This document shows, piece after piece, positions 8,113 to 16,696 of a stretch of 64,000 nt of DNA. The notes below the pieces were generated by a model. That model searched no databases and was not told where the DNA came from. It saw only the letters and a program-made list of their open reading frames with translations. The DNA is taken from positions 5,046,001 to 5,110,000 of the forward strand of contig NZ_JASTLC010000001.1 of the NCBI RefSeq assembly GCF_030499575.1. Reading direction: 5' to 3'. Source of the stretch: Streptomyces sp. DG2A-72 (lineage in GTDB: Bacteria; Actinomycetota; Actinomycetes; Streptomycetales; Streptomycetaceae). Made by a program: the position numbers and the translations under genes. How positions within the stretch are numbered: position 1 is the first letter of the stretch; every line of letters starts with the position of its first letter.

Positions 8113-9498
8113 TTACCGAATGCCCCGCCAGCCCTCCGGATCTACTCCACCAGGCACAGAAGCCGCCTCGTCGTACGGCTGACGCGTGAACACGAACGAC
8201 GCGAGGTCCAGATGGTCCACCGTCCCGTCCGCCCGCCGTACGGCCCGTAGAAGCTCTCCGGCGTAGTAGCCCTCCAGGCCGGTCCACGTGCCGTCGCCAT
8301 TCGACCGGAAGTGAGAGCGACGGCCGGTGCCGGACAACGGCTCCAGTGAGACGCCCTCGGCGGCTGTGAGCCGCAGTGCGAAAGCGTGCGTCCCCCAGTA
8401 CCACTGGCCCGTCAACTCCAGTGCGGACCGGTCGACTTCGGGCAAGGGACGCCACGGTTCGGGAATGCGCGGCTCAGCGTCGGCGACGATGCATACGAGA
8501 TCGGCGCCGACCGAGCCCAGCAGGGGCCCGGAGGTGCAGTTGGCCAGCACCACCGCCGCGACGTCGTCCTCCACGCTCATGGTGAGATTGGCCAGGAAGC
8601 CCGGCAGCGAGCCCGAATGCCCCACGAGCAACCGACCGTCCCGGCTCTGGAGCTGCACGCCGAGACCATAGGTCGCACCGTCCACGACATCCGCGGCATC
8701 AGCGGGCGCCGCCGGGGTCCGCATCTCCCGTACCGTCTCCGCACTCAGCACCCGGCTGTCCCCCTTGGCCAGGAAGACAGCGAATCGCGCCAAATCCTCG
8801 GTGGTGGACCAGAGTTGACCTGCCGCAGCCATCCGCCCCAGGTCCTCGGTCGGCTCGGGCAGCATCACATCGGCCCAGGGATGCACGGCCCAGCCGCCGG
8901 CATGCGGTGCCTGGGGTTGAGCACTCGTGCGGTTCAGGCCCAGGGGTTCGAGCACTTCACGCCGAAGTACGTCCTCCCAAGCAGCCCCCCGCAGCTTCTC
9001 CACGAGCGCGCCCAGCATCGTGTAGCCGGGGTTCGAGTAGTGGAAGCGGCGGCCTACGGGATGCACGAAAGGCTGCTTGCCGAGCACGTCGGCGAGTTCG
9101 GGCCGCAGGGTCCCCGGCGTCCGCTCCCACCACGGCGCGGGCGACTCGGCGGCCAACCCACCGGTGTGCGCGAGGAGTTCGGCGATGGTGGCCTCCCCCG
9201 CGCCCGTACCCGGCAGATGCTTCTCCAGTTGGTCACCGAGGTCGAGCACTCCCTCGTCGCGCAGCCTCAGCACCAGAACGGCCGTGAAGGTCTTGGTGAT
9301 CGAGCCGATTCTGTACTGCACGTTCTCGTCAGGCGCGTGCCCGTCCACCGAGGTCCGGGCACCGTGCCACACCGTCCGGCCGTCCCGTACAACCGCGGCG
9401 ACCAGCGACGGCGCACGCCCTTCGGACTGGGCAACCGCGATCCGGTGCAGCAGCGCCCGGCGCGTGCCGGGAAGAAGCTCATCCTGAGTTGTCGTCAT
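8113..9498 (-). CDS. Serine hydrolase of the beta-lactamase / PBP-like (AmpC, DD-peptidase) fold
   Basis: The product has 461 residues from ATG 9498. The active-site set is complete. The SxxK motif is SITK in YRIGSITKTFTAVLVLRL, the Tyr-x-Asn motif is in FHYSNPGYTMLG, and the third motif is GHSGSLPG. No signal peptide is visible, so the enzyme is probably cytoplasmic. Such proteins are more often esterases or peptidases than antibiotic-degrading lactamases. The last 130 residues form an extra domain of the kind found in esterase-like members. The substrate is unknown. Confidence 0.88.
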   Translation of the reverse strand: MTTTQDELLPGTRRALLHRIAVAQSEGRAPSLVAAVVRDGRTVWHGARTSVDGHAPDENVQYRIGSITKTFTAVLVLRLRDEGVLDLGDQLEKHLPGTGAGEATIAELLAHTGGLAAESPAPWWERTPGTLRPELADVLGKQPFVHPVGRRFHYSNPGYTMLGALVEKLRGAAWEDVLRREVLEPLGLNRTSAQPQAPHAGGWAVHPWADVMLPEPTEDLGRMAAAGQLWSTTEDLARFAVFLAKGDSRVLSAETVREMRTPAAPADAADVVDGATYGLGVQLQSRDGRLLVGHSGSLPGFLANLTMSVEDDVAAVVLANCTSGPLLGSVGADLVCIVADAEPRIPEPWRPLPEVDRSALELTGQWYWGTHAFALRLTAAEGVSLEPLSGTGRRSHFRSNGDGTWTGLEGYYAGELLRAVRRADGTVDHLDLASFVFTRQPYDEAASVPGGVDPEGWRGIR

Positions 9499-9568
9499 GG
9501 GCCCCAGTCCATCCGGCGGGACGGCACACGTCGAGCGCATTTCCGCGTGCCCGCCCGTCGGCGTCGGA

Positions 9569-11044
9569 TCAGGTCTGAGCCATGTCCACGAAGCGCGAGT
9601 AGTGCCCCTGGAAGGCGACTGTGATCGTCGCCGTCGGGCCGTTACGGTGCTTGGCCACGATCAGATCGGCCTCGCCCGCGCGGGGCGACTCCTTCTCGTA
9701 GGCATCTTCGCGGTGCAGCAGGATGACCATGTCGGCGTCCTGCTCGATGGAGCCGGACTCACGCAGGTCGGAGACCATCGGCTTCTTGTCGGTCCGTTGC
9801 TCGGGGCCACGGTTCAGCTGAGAGAGCGCGATGACCGGGAGCTCCAGCTCCTTGGCCAGCAGCTTGAGGTTACGGGACATGTCCGAGACCTCCTGCTGAC
9901 GGCTCTCGGCTCGCTTGGAGCCGCCGGACTGCATCAGCTGGAGGTAGTCGATGACGACCAGCTTGAGGTCGTTGCGCTGCTTCAGTCGACGGCACTTGGC
10001 GCGGATCTCCATCATCGACAGGTTCGGAGAGTCGTCGATGTAGAGCGGGGCGGCCGAGACGTCCGGCATCCTGCGGGCCAGCCGCGTCCAGTCCTCGTCG
10101 GTCATCGTGCCGGACCGCATGTGGTGCAGGGCGACACGGGCCTCGGCGGACAGCAGGCGCATCGCGATCTCGTTGCGGCCCATTTCCAGGGAGAAGATGA
10201 CGCTCGGCAGATTGTTCTTGATCGACGCGGCGCGCGCGAAGTCCAGCGCGAGCGTGGACTTACCCATGGCGGGACGCGCGGCGATGACGACCATCTGCCC
10301 CGGGTGCAGGCCGTTGGTCAGCGAGTCGAAGTCGGTGAATCCCGTGGGCACACCGGTCATCTCGCCGCTGCGCGAACCGATCGCCTCGATCTCGTCGAGC
10401 GCGCCCTCCATGATGTTGCCGAGCGGCAGGTAGTCCTCGCTGGTGCGCTGCTCGGTGACCGCGTAGATCTCGGCCTGGGCGCGGTTGACGATCTCGTCGA
10501 CGTCGTCGTCGGCCGCATATCCCATCTGGGTGATACGGGTGCCTGCCTCGACCAGGCGGCGCAGCACAGCCCGCTCGTGCACGATCTCGGCGTAGTACTC
10601 GGCGTTCGCCGCCGTCGGCACGGTCTGGACGAGGCCGTGCAGATACGACGCGCCGCCGACCTTGTTGATCTCGCCGCGCTTGGTGAGCTCGGCGGCGATG
10701 GTGATCGGGTCGGCCGGCTCCCCCTTCGCATAGACATCGAGGATCGCCTGGAAGATCGTTTCGTGCGCGGGCTTGTAGAAGTCGTGGCCCTTGAGGATTT
10801 CGACGACGTCTGCGATGGCGTCCTTGGACAGGAGCATGCCGCCGAGGACGGACTGCTCGGCGTCGAGATCCTGCGGCGGTACACGCTCGAAGGACGTGCC
10901 CCCGCCGTCCCATGCGCTCTCCCGGCCGCGGTCGTGCTGTTCGTCGCGGCCACGGCCGCCGTCGCCGCGTCGGCGAGACGCGGGGAGACGATCACCTGGG
11001 CCGCTGTCGGCCCACGGGTCGTCCAAGGGCTCGGAAATACTCAC
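9569..11044 (-). CDS. dnaB: Replicative DNA helicase DnaB
   Basis: The product has 491 residues from GTG 11044, which follows the very strong ribosome binding site GGGAGGAGGT. The first 45 residues are a charged tail. The N-terminal primase-interaction domain begins at PPQDLDAEQSVLGGMLLSKD. The RecA-like motor has Walker A ARPAMGKST (about residues 256-264), Walker B LVVIDYLQLM (about 360-369) and the late motifs ALSQLNRGPEQR and DLRESGSIEQDAD. No intein interrupts Walker A, a common insertion site in bacterial DnaB. The hexamer unwinds the fork 5'-3'. The gene lies about 36 kb from oriC, and its upstream gap carries several DnaA-box-like sequences. Confidence 0.97.
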   Translation of the reverse strand: MSISEPLDDPWADSGPGDRLPASRRRGDGGRGRDEQHDRGRESAWDGGGTSFERVPPQDLDAEQSVLGGMLLSKDAIADVVEILKGHDFYKPAHETIFQAILDVYAKGEPADPITIAAELTKRGEINKVGGASYLHGLVQTVPTAANAEYYAEIVHERAVLRRLVEAGTRITQMGYAADDDVDEIVNRAQAEIYAVTEQRTSEDYLPLGNIMEGALDEIEAIGSRSGEMTGVPTGFTDFDSLTNGLHPGQMVVIAARPAMGKSTLALDFARAASIKNNLPSVIFSLEMGRNEIAMRLLSAEARVALHHMRSGTMTDEDWTRLARRMPDVSAAPLYIDDSPNLSMMEIRAKCRRLKQRNDLKLVVIDYLQLMQSGGSKRAESRQQEVSDMSRNLKLLAKELELPVIALSQLNRGPEQRTDKKPMVSDLRESGSIEQDADMVILLHREDAYEKESPRAGEADLIVAKHRNGPTATITVAFQGHYSRFVDMAQT

Positions 11045-11226
11045 CGAGCCACCTCCTCCCGTCCGCCCAGCGGACCTCGCCGCGCCCCTCTTTTCTACGG
11101 CACGGCACTGACAAATAAGAGGCCCAACTCCGGTTCTGACGCGTCGGATTTGTGATGGTTTCCAAGCCGACGGGCGGGGCAGGCGTCGGACCACCGTAGG
11201 CCCCTGGGCACCGTCAGCCAATCTGG

Positions 11227-11489
11227 TTATCCACAGGCCATGTGGACGACGGTCCCGATGCTGTGGAGAACTCCGCAAAACCTGTGCACGACACGGTGGA
11301 CAGGCCTGTGAACAAGCCCCCACCTCGGCCCCCGAAACCGGCTTGACCTGCACCTTTCCCATCCACTGGCTGTGCAGAAGAAAAACTTTCCCTGTCGGGC
11401 CAAGATCACTTCAATCTGTGTACGAGAGCGCACGGGCCGAGACGGCAAGTAAGGGTCCCACTGCCGTTGCATCTCTTACCTGTGGACGA
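11227..11489. promoter_or_regulatory. Cluster of DnaA-box-like sequences between dnaB and the MATE gene
   Basis: The 459-bp gap between dnaB (start 11044) and the divergent transporter gene contains TTATCCACA (11227-11235, identical to the E. coli consensus), TGTGGACGA (11241-11249), TGTGGAGAA (11262-11270), GGTGGACAG (11295-11303), TGTGAACAA (11307-11315) and TGTGGACGA (11481-11489). All but the first read on the opposite strand. The spacing is irregular. I see no coding sequence here. DnaA control of dnaB or DnaA titration is an inference. Confidence 0.6.
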
Positions 11490-11503
11490 TTAGATTGATG
11501 CTC

Positions 11504-12841
11504 ATGACACAGGCTCCCGCGACCTCCAGGGCCGCCCGGCGACAGCACGATCGAGAGATCGTCGCACTGGCCGTCCCGGCCTTTGGCGCACTCGTCGCCG
11601 AGCCCCTCTTCGTCATGGCCGACAGCGCGATCGTCGGCCATCTCGGCACGGCGCAGCTCGCCGGACTCGGGGTCGCCTCTGCCCTCCTCATGACAGCCGT
11701 CAGCGTCTTCGTCTTCCTGGCCTACGCCACCACGGCGGCCGTTGCCCGACGCGTCGGCGCCAACGACCTCCAGTCCGCCATCCGCCAGGGCGTGGACGGC
11801 ATCTGGCTCGCTCTACTCCTCGGCGCAGCGGTCGTGGCCGTCGTCCTGCCTACGGCACCGGCCCTCGTAGACCTCTTCGGCGCCTCAGACACCGCGGCAC
11901 CGTATGCGACCACCTATCTGCGCATCTCGGCCCTCGGCATACCGGCCATGCTCGTCGTACTCGCCGCGACAGGCGTCTTGCGCGGACTGCAGGACACCAA
12001 GACGCCTCTGTATGTCGCGATGGCGGGCTTCATCGCCAACGGCGCCCTGAACATGGGACTCGTCTACGGCGCCGACCTCGGCATCGCCGGATCCGCCTGG
12101 GGCACCGTCATCGCCCAGTTCGGCATGGCGACGGCCTACCTCGTGGTGGTCGTCCGGGGCGCCCGTAGTCACGGCGCTTCGCTGCGCCCCGACATCGCCG
12201 GGATCCGGGCTTCCGCGCAAGCAGGCCTGCCCCTGCTGGTCCGCACGCTCTCCCTGCGAGCGATCCTGGTGATCGCCACGGCTGTAGCAGCCCGCCTCGG
12301 CGATGCCGATGTCGCAGCGCACCAGATCATCCTGTCCCTGTGGAGTCTGCTCGCCTTCGCGTTGGATGCCATAGCGATCGCCGGGCAGGCCATCATCGGA
12401 CGCCATCTGGGCGCCGGAGACACCGAAGGCGCCCGAGCCGCATGCCGACGCATGGTGGAGTGGGGTATCGCCACCGGAGTCGTACTGGGACTGCTGGTGA
12501 TGCTCACCCGACCGCTGCTCCTGCCACTGTTCACCAGCGACTCCGTGGTGAAGGACGCCGCGTTGCCCGCTCTGCTGATGGTGGCCCTCTCACAGCCGAT
12601 CTGCGGCATCGTGTTCGTCCTGGACGGCGTCCTGATGGGTGCGGGAGACGGACCCTATCTGGCGTGGGCGATGGTGGTCACCCTCGCAGTCTTCGTCCCC
12701 GTCGCGCTTCTCATCCCCACGCTCGGCGGAGGGCTCACCGCGGTCTGGGCCGCCATGACACTGATGATGACCGTCCGGATGCTGACCTTGTGGTTGCGCA
12801 CCCGCTCAGGCCGCTGGATCGTCACCGGCGCGACGCGCTGA
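11504..12841 (+). CDS. MATE-family (DinF-like) efflux transporter
   Basis: The product has about 445 residues from ATG 11504; ATG 11498 is also possible, and neither has a clear ribosome binding site, so a leaderless transcript is possible. Twelve hydrophobic segments are visible. The first carries EIVALAVPAFGALVAEPLFV and then DSAIVGHLGTAQLAGLGVAS, the conserved MATE entry. MATE pumps exchange cationic compounds for Na+ or H+. The DinF subgroup is often linked to DNA-damage genes; here the neighbour is dnaB. A perfect parS begins 3 bp after the stop. Confidence 0.92.
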   Translation: MTQAPATSRAARRQHDREIVALAVPAFGALVAEPLFVMADSAIVGHLGTAQLAGLGVASALLMTAVSVFVFLAYATTAAVARRVGANDLQSAIRQGVDGIWLALLLGAAVVAVVLPTAPALVDLFGASDTAAPYATTYLRISALGIPAMLVVLAATGVLRGLQDTKTPLYVAMAGFIANGALNMGLVYGADLGIAGSAWGTVIAQFGMATAYLVVVVRGARSHGASLRPDIAGIRASAQAGLPLLVRTLSLRAILVIATAVAARLGDADVAAHQIILSLWSLLAFALDAIAIAGQAIIGRHLGAGDTEGARAACRRMVEWGIATGVVLGLLVMLTRPLLLPLFTSDSVVKDAALPALLMVALSQPICGIVFVLDGVLMGAGDGPYLAWAMVVTLAVFVPVALLIPTLGGGLTAVWAAMTLMMTVRMLTLWLRTRSGRWIVTGATR

Positions 12842-12843
12842 GC

Positions 12844-12857
12844 GTTTCACGTGAAAC
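12844..12857. other. parS site (perfect)
   Basis: An exact GTTTCACGTGAAAC lies 3 bp after the MATE stop codon. It is the first of two parS sites, 109 bp apart, between convergent genes. Confidence 0.93.
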
Positions 12858-12952
12858 ATGCGGGGTCGATGGAAGCCTGCCCCGAGCACTGGCTCCTCAG
12901 CGCCGTCACCGAAGCTCTAGCCGGCCTCTGACCGACCCATGCGGTTCGCGGT

Positions 12953-12966
12953 GTTTCACGTGAAAC
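12953..12966. other. parS site (perfect)
   Basis: The core extends to a 22-bp perfect palindrome (CGGT...ACCG, 12949-12970). It lies 12 bp before the rplI operon terminator. Confidence 0.93.
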
Positions 12967-12977
12967 ACCGGCAAGCA

Positions 12978-13013
12978 GAGAGGGGCCGCACCCCGAAGGG
13001 TGCGGCCCCTCTC
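12978..13013 (-). terminator. Terminator of the rpsF-ssb-rpsR-rplI operon
   Basis: A 16-bp GC-rich stem (GAGAGGGGCCGCACCC with its complement) closes a CGAA tetraloop. It lies just after the rplI stop on the minus strand. Confidence 0.85.
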
Positions 13014-13035
13014 ACTGCTCTCGCGAGCGCAACGC

Positions 13036-13482
13036 TTACGCCGCGACAACCTCGATGTTGACCTTGGCGGCAACCTCGGGGTGTAGACGTACGGACGTCT
13101 CGTGCGCGCCGAGGGTCTTGATCGGCGCACCGAGCTCGATACGTCGCTTGTCGACCTCGGGGCCCCCGGAAGCCTTGATCGCGGAGGCGATGTCGGCCGG
13201 GGTGACGGAACCGAAGAGACGACCGGCGTCGCCGGAGCGGACGGCCAGACGGACCTTGACGCCTTCGAGCTGGGCCTTCACAGCGTTGGCCTGCTCGATG
13301 GTCTGGATCTCGTGGATCTTGCGAGCACGACGGATCTGCTCGACGTCCTTCTCGCCACCCTTGGTCCAACGGATCGCGAAGTTCCGCGGGATCAGGTAGT
13401 TGCGAGCGTAACCGTCCTTGACGTCGACGACGTCGCCCGCGGCACCGAGGCCGGAGACCTCGTGGGTGAGGATGATCTTCAT
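13036..13482 (-). CDS. rplI: 50S ribosomal protein L9
   Basis: This 148-residue protein is full length. It starts [21 protein letters not shown], the canonical L9 N-terminal domain with [14 protein letters not shown], followed by the connecting helix and C-terminal domain. L9 binds 23S rRNA at the base of the L1 stalk. It is the last gene of the rpsF-ssb-rpsR-rplI operon, 18 bp after rpsR, and is followed by a strong terminator. Confidence 0.98.
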   Translation of the reverse strand: MKIILTHEVSGLGAAGDVVDVKDGYARNYLIPRNFAIRWTKGGEKDVEQIRRARKIHEIQTIEQANAVKAQLEGVKVRLAVRSGDAGRLFGSVTPADIASAIKASGGPEVDKRRIELGAPIKTLGAHETSVRLHPEVAAKVNIEVVAA

Positions 13483-13500
13483 ATGTCGGTCACCCTTCCC

Positions 13501-13737
13501 TTATCGCGCGGTGGAGGTGTAGGGCAGCAGCGCCATCTCACGGCTGTTCTTCACGGCCGTGGCGACGTCACGCTGGTGCTGCGTGCAGTTGCCGGTCACG
13601 CGGCGGGCACGGATCTTGCCGCGGTCGGAAATGAACTTCCGCAGCATGTTCGTGTCCTTGTAGTCCACGTACGTGACCTTGTCCTTGCAGAAAGCGCAGA
13701 CCTTCTTCTTAGGCTTGCGCACAGGCGGCTTCGCCAT
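13501..13737 (-). CDS. rpsR: 30S ribosomal protein S18
   Basis: The product is 78 residues, normal for S18. The N-terminal [20 protein letters not shown] contains a C-x2-C pair (CAFC). Together with further Cys/His residues this could bind zinc, which would make it the C+ type. The core motif [16 protein letters not shown] follows. S18 pairs with S6 on the platform of the small subunit. It is third in the operon, 57 bp after ssb. Confidence 0.98.
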   Translation of the reverse strand: MAKPPVRKPKKKVCAFCKDKVTYVDYKDTNMLRKFISDRGKIRARRVTGNCTQHQRDVATAVKNSREMALLPYTSTAR

Positions 13738-13794
13738 GGTGTATCTCCTGTGTGATCAAGAAGTGTGGGTTCGACCCACCCTCGGCCCTGAGGC

Positions 13795-14394
13795 CTAGAA
13801 GGGGGGCTCGTCCGAGTAGCCGCCGCCCTGCTGACCGCCGCCGGAGCTTCCGCCCCAGCCGCCGCCACCGCCGCCGCCCTGCTGGCCACCGGCGGGAGCG
13901 CCGGTCGCCCACGGGTCGTCGGCGGGAGCACCGCCACCGCCCTGCTGACCGCCGCCGGGGCCACCGCCCCAGCCGCCGCCACCCTGGGCGCCACCGCCAC
14001 CGCCGCCGTAACCACCCTGGCCACCGCGGCCGGCGGTCTTGGTGACCTTGGCCGTGGCGTTGCGCAGGCTGGCGCCGACTTCCTCGACGTCCAGCTCGTA
14101 GACCGTGCGCTTGACGCCCTCACGGTCCTCGTAGGACCGCTGCTTCAGCCGGCCCTGCACGATGACGCGCATGCCTCGCTGAAGCGACTCCGCGACGTTC
14201 TCCGCCGCCTGACGCCAGACCGAGCAGGTGAGGAAGAGGCTCTCGCCGTCCTTCCACTCGTTCGTCTGGCGGTCGAAGGTGCGGGGAGTGGACGCGACAC
14301 GGAACTTCGCGACCGCCGCACCGGAGGGGGTGAAGCGCAGCTCGGGGTCGTCGACAAGATTGCCGATGACCGTGATGACGGTCTCGCCTGCCAT
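13795..14394 (-). CDS. ssb: Single-stranded DNA-binding protein
   Basis: The product has 199 residues from ATG 14394. The OB fold covers about residues 1-110 ([19 protein letters not shown], then [19 protein letters not shown]). A long Gly/Gln-rich disordered linker follows. The acidic tip ends in DEPPF, the docking site for replication and repair partners. Position between rpsF and rpsR identifies the essential housekeeping paralogue. The linker DNA is repetitive (GGC/CAG-rich). Confidence 0.97.
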   Translation of the reverse strand: MAGETVITVIGNLVDDPELRFTPSGAAVAKFRVASTPRTFDRQTNEWKDGESLFLTCSVWRQAAENVAESLQRGMRVIVQGRLKQRSYEDREGVKRTVYELDVEEVGASLRNATAKVTKTAGRGGQGGYGGGGGGAQGGGGWGGGPGGGQQGGGGAPADDPWATGAPAGGQQGGGGGGGWGGSSGGGQQGGGYSDEPPF

Positions 14395-14475
14395 GGGGGA
14401 ACCTCTCGGCGGGTTTGCTGCTGCTGGCTGCTTGTGCTGCTACTCAGAGTCCCGAGTTCAGCTGAGCGGAAGAGC

Positions 14476-14766
14476 TCAGTGAGTCTCGGGGCGGAGGACC
14501 TTGGTCCGGAGGACCGACTCGTTCAGGTTCATCTGGCGGTCGAGCTCCTTGACGACCGCAGGCTCGGCCTGCAGGTCGATGACCGAGTAGATGCCCTCGG
14601 GCTTCTTCTTGATCTCGTACGAGAGACGACGACGGCCCCAGGTGTCGACCTTCTCGACCTTGCCGTTGCCCTCACGGACGACGGAGAGGAAGTTCTCGAT
14701 CAGGGGGGCGACAGCGCGCTCCTCCAGATCGGGGTCGAGGATGACCATCACCTCGTAGTGACGCAT
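14476..14766 (-). CDS. rpsF: 30S ribosomal protein S6
   Basis: The product has 96 residues from ATG 14766, behind a GGAGGTGGG ribosome binding site. It has the S6 start [19 protein letters not shown] and the motif [20 protein letters not shown]. It is the first gene of the rpsF-ssb-rpsR-rplI operon. The upstream leader has a hairpin that may be an S6:S18 autoregulatory site. A longer frame upstream lacks family similarity. Confidence 0.98.
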   Translation of the reverse strand: MRHYEVMVILDPDLEERAVAPLIENFLSVVREGNGKVEKVDTWGRRRLSYEIKKKPEGIYSVIDLQAEPAVVKELDRQMNLNESVLRTKVLRPETH

Positions 14767-14794
14767 GTGGAACCCACCTCCTTTGGACTCAACG

Positions 14795-14813
14795 GCCACG
14801 GTCGTTCCGTGGC
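14795..14813 (-). promoter_or_regulatory. Leader hairpin upstream of rpsF (possible S6:S18 regulatory RNA)
   Basis: A 7-bp stem GCCACGG/CCGTGGC with a 5-nt loop lies about 15 nt before the rpsF ribosome binding site. Many bacteria carry an S6:S18-binding leader with an exposed CCG. Here CCG is present in the stem, so the match is only partial. Confidence 0.3.
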
Positions 14814-15030
14814 AGGAGGGTTGTGATGCGTACGCAACGGTATCGGCCGCCACTGACAATCGGGGGTTCCCCTCGGGATTCCGAGCCGTGGCATGGGCAG
14901 ACACCGGTGCAGAGGGTACAGAGTACCCGCACACCGGCTTCCGGTTGAAATCCGGCCGCCGACACCGACAATCTGTACACATCGGGTGTGTATGGCGCTA
15001 CGATGCGCCGTCTTCCGCAGGAGGTGCCCT

Positions 15031-15342
15031 ATGGCACAAGCATTGCGACCCAATACCGTCGGAGGCCTCTTCGCCACCGACGGCAAACCCCATCCGCTCC
15101 AGGACACGCTTCTCGCGGTGACCCTGGTGCTGGGCATCATCTCCTTCGTCACAGCGATGTTCCACAGCCTGCACCTGCTGAGCTCCTGGACAGGCTTGGT
15201 GGGGATCATCACCGGCGCCTACGGGCAGTGGATCTCGGAGACGACCCGAGAACGCTTCGGTCTGATCCTGGGCCTCGGCGCCTCAGGGGTCGGCTTCTTC
15301 CTCGGCATGGCGCACGGCGGTCTCTTCGGCGGTGTCTTCTGA
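15031..15342 (+). CDS. Small conserved membrane protein
   Basis: The product has 103 residues from ATG 15031, after a clear CGCAGGAGGTGCCCT ribosome binding site. The first 30 residues are polar. Then come three hydrophobic stretches: LLAVTLVLGIISFVTAMF, SSWTGLVGIITGAYGQW and GLILGLGASGVGFFLGM. No catalytic motif is visible and the function is unknown. It is divergent from rpsF and precedes the FemX-like gene. A hairpin at 15377-15401 follows, so it is probably monocistronic. Confidence 0.82.
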   Translation: MAQALRPNTVGGLFATDGKPHPLQDTLLAVTLVLGIISFVTAMFHSLHLLSSWTGLVGIITGAYGQWISETTRERFGLILGLGASGVGFFLGMAHGGLFGGVF

Positions 15343-15376
15343 CGGCACCGCCGCTGTCTCCTCAACACCGCACAAC

Positions 15377-15401
15377 GCCCCGGCGGCCAACAGGCCGGGG
15401 C
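15377..15401 (+). terminator. Hairpin after the small membrane protein gene
   Basis: An 8-bp stem (GCCCCGGC/GCCGGGGC) with a 9-nt loop lies 35 bp after the stop. Confidence 0.6.
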
Positions 15402-15509
15402 GAAGCTTCCGTACGCCCAGTCGGGGCGCTCGCAAGGCGCAGTAGGCTTCGGCGCTAGAGCCGGAGCCCCTGTACCCATGGGGACACACCAGCCCGAGGA
15501 GCGCCCCGA

Positions 15510-16631
15510 ATGAGCCTGACCCTGAGGACGATCAGTCGCGAGCAGCATCTGGCATACATCCAGAGCCTGCCGGCGGCGAGCCACATGCAGGTCCCGGCCT
15601 GGGCCGACGTCAAGGCGGAGTGGCGCTCCGAGAGCCTCGGATGGTTCGACGACCGCACCGGTGAGTTGGTCGGCGCGGGGCTCGTCCTCTATCGGCAACT
15701 GCCCAAGATCAAGCGCTACTTGGCCTATCTGCCCGAGGGCCCGGTCATCAACTGGTTCGCGCCGAATCTCACCGAGTGGCTGGAACCGATGCTCGCGCAC
15801 CTCAAGCAGCAGGGTGCCTTCTCCGTGAAGATGGGCCCGCCGGTGATCATCCGGCGCTGGGAAGCCGGCTCCATCAAGCAGGGCATCCAGAACCCGGACG
15901 TGAAGCGCCTGCGTGACATCGAGGCCGACTTCATCGAACCGCGCGCCTTCGAGGTCGCCGACAAGCTCCGCCGTATGGGCTGGCAGCAGGGGGAGGACGG
16001 GGGCGCCGGCTTCGGTGACGTACAGCCCCGATACGTCTTTCAGGTGCCGCTGGCCAACCGCTCCCTGGAAGACGTCCACAAGAACTTCAACCAGCTCTGG
16101 CGCCGCAACATCAAGAAGGCCGAGAAGGCCGGCGTCGAGGTCGTCCAGGGCGGCTATCACGACCTCGAGGAATGGCAGCGGCTGTACGAGATCACCGCTG
16201 TGCGCGACCACTTCCGGCCCCGCCCGCTGTCGTACTTCCAGCGCATGTGGACGGCCCTCAACACCGAGGACCCCAACCGCATGCGGCTGTACTTCGCGCG
16301 CCACAACGGTGTGAACTTGTCGGCCGCGACCATGCTGATCGTCGGCGGGCACGTCTGGTACTCCTACGGCGCGTCCGACAACATCGGCCGCGAGGTCCGG
16401 CCCTCGAACGCGATGCAGTGGACGATGCTGCGCGACGCCTATGCGCTCGGCGCCACCGTCTACGACCTGCGCGGTATCTCCGACTCGCTGGACGAGACCA
16501 ACCACCTCTTCGGCCTGATCCAGTTCAAGGTGGGCACGGGCGGCCAGGCCGCCGAATACCTCGGTGAGTGGGACTTCCCGCTCAACAAGCTGCTCCACAA
16601 GGCGCTCGACATCTACATGTCCCGCCGCTGA
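15510..16631 (+). CDS. femX: FemX-like aminoacyltransferase (lipid II-glycine ligase family)
   Basis: The product has 373 residues from ATG 15510 with ribosome binding site CCCGAGGAGCGCC. It belongs to the FemABX peptidoglycan cross-bridge family: tandem GNAT-like domains, the early motif MQVPAWADVKAEW, and the coiled-coil-like region RSLEDVHKNFNQLWRRNIKKA. The segment DLRGISDSLDETNHLFGLIQ follows near the end. Family members use glycyl-tRNA to add glycine to the lipid II stem peptide. Streptomyces have LL-diaminopimelate with a single glycine bridge, so this enzyme probably adds it. An alanine-racemase-like gene follows 65 bp downstream, suggesting a wall-synthesis unit. Confidence 0.88.
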   Translation: MSLTLRTISREQHLAYIQSLPAASHMQVPAWADVKAEWRSESLGWFDDRTGELVGAGLVLYRQLPKIKRYLAYLPEGPVINWFAPNLTEWLEPMLAHLKQQGAFSVKMGPPVIIRRWEAGSIKQGIQNPDVKRLRDIEADFIEPRAFEVADKLRRMGWQQGEDGGAGFGDVQPRYVFQVPLANRSLEDVHKNFNQLWRRNIKKAEKAGVEVVQGGYHDLEEWQRLYEITAVRDHFRPRPLSYFQRMWTALNTEDPNRMRLYFARHNGVNLSAATMLIVGGHVWYSYGASDNIGREVRPSNAMQWTMLRDAYALGATVYDLRGISDSLDETNHLFGLIQFKVGTGGQAAEYLGEWDFPLNKLLHKALDIYMSRR

Positions 16632-16696
16632 CGCACCACAATTTGCTTTCACATCTCTGATACACCGCAGCCACGAGAAAGGTTCCAGGTCCGGCC

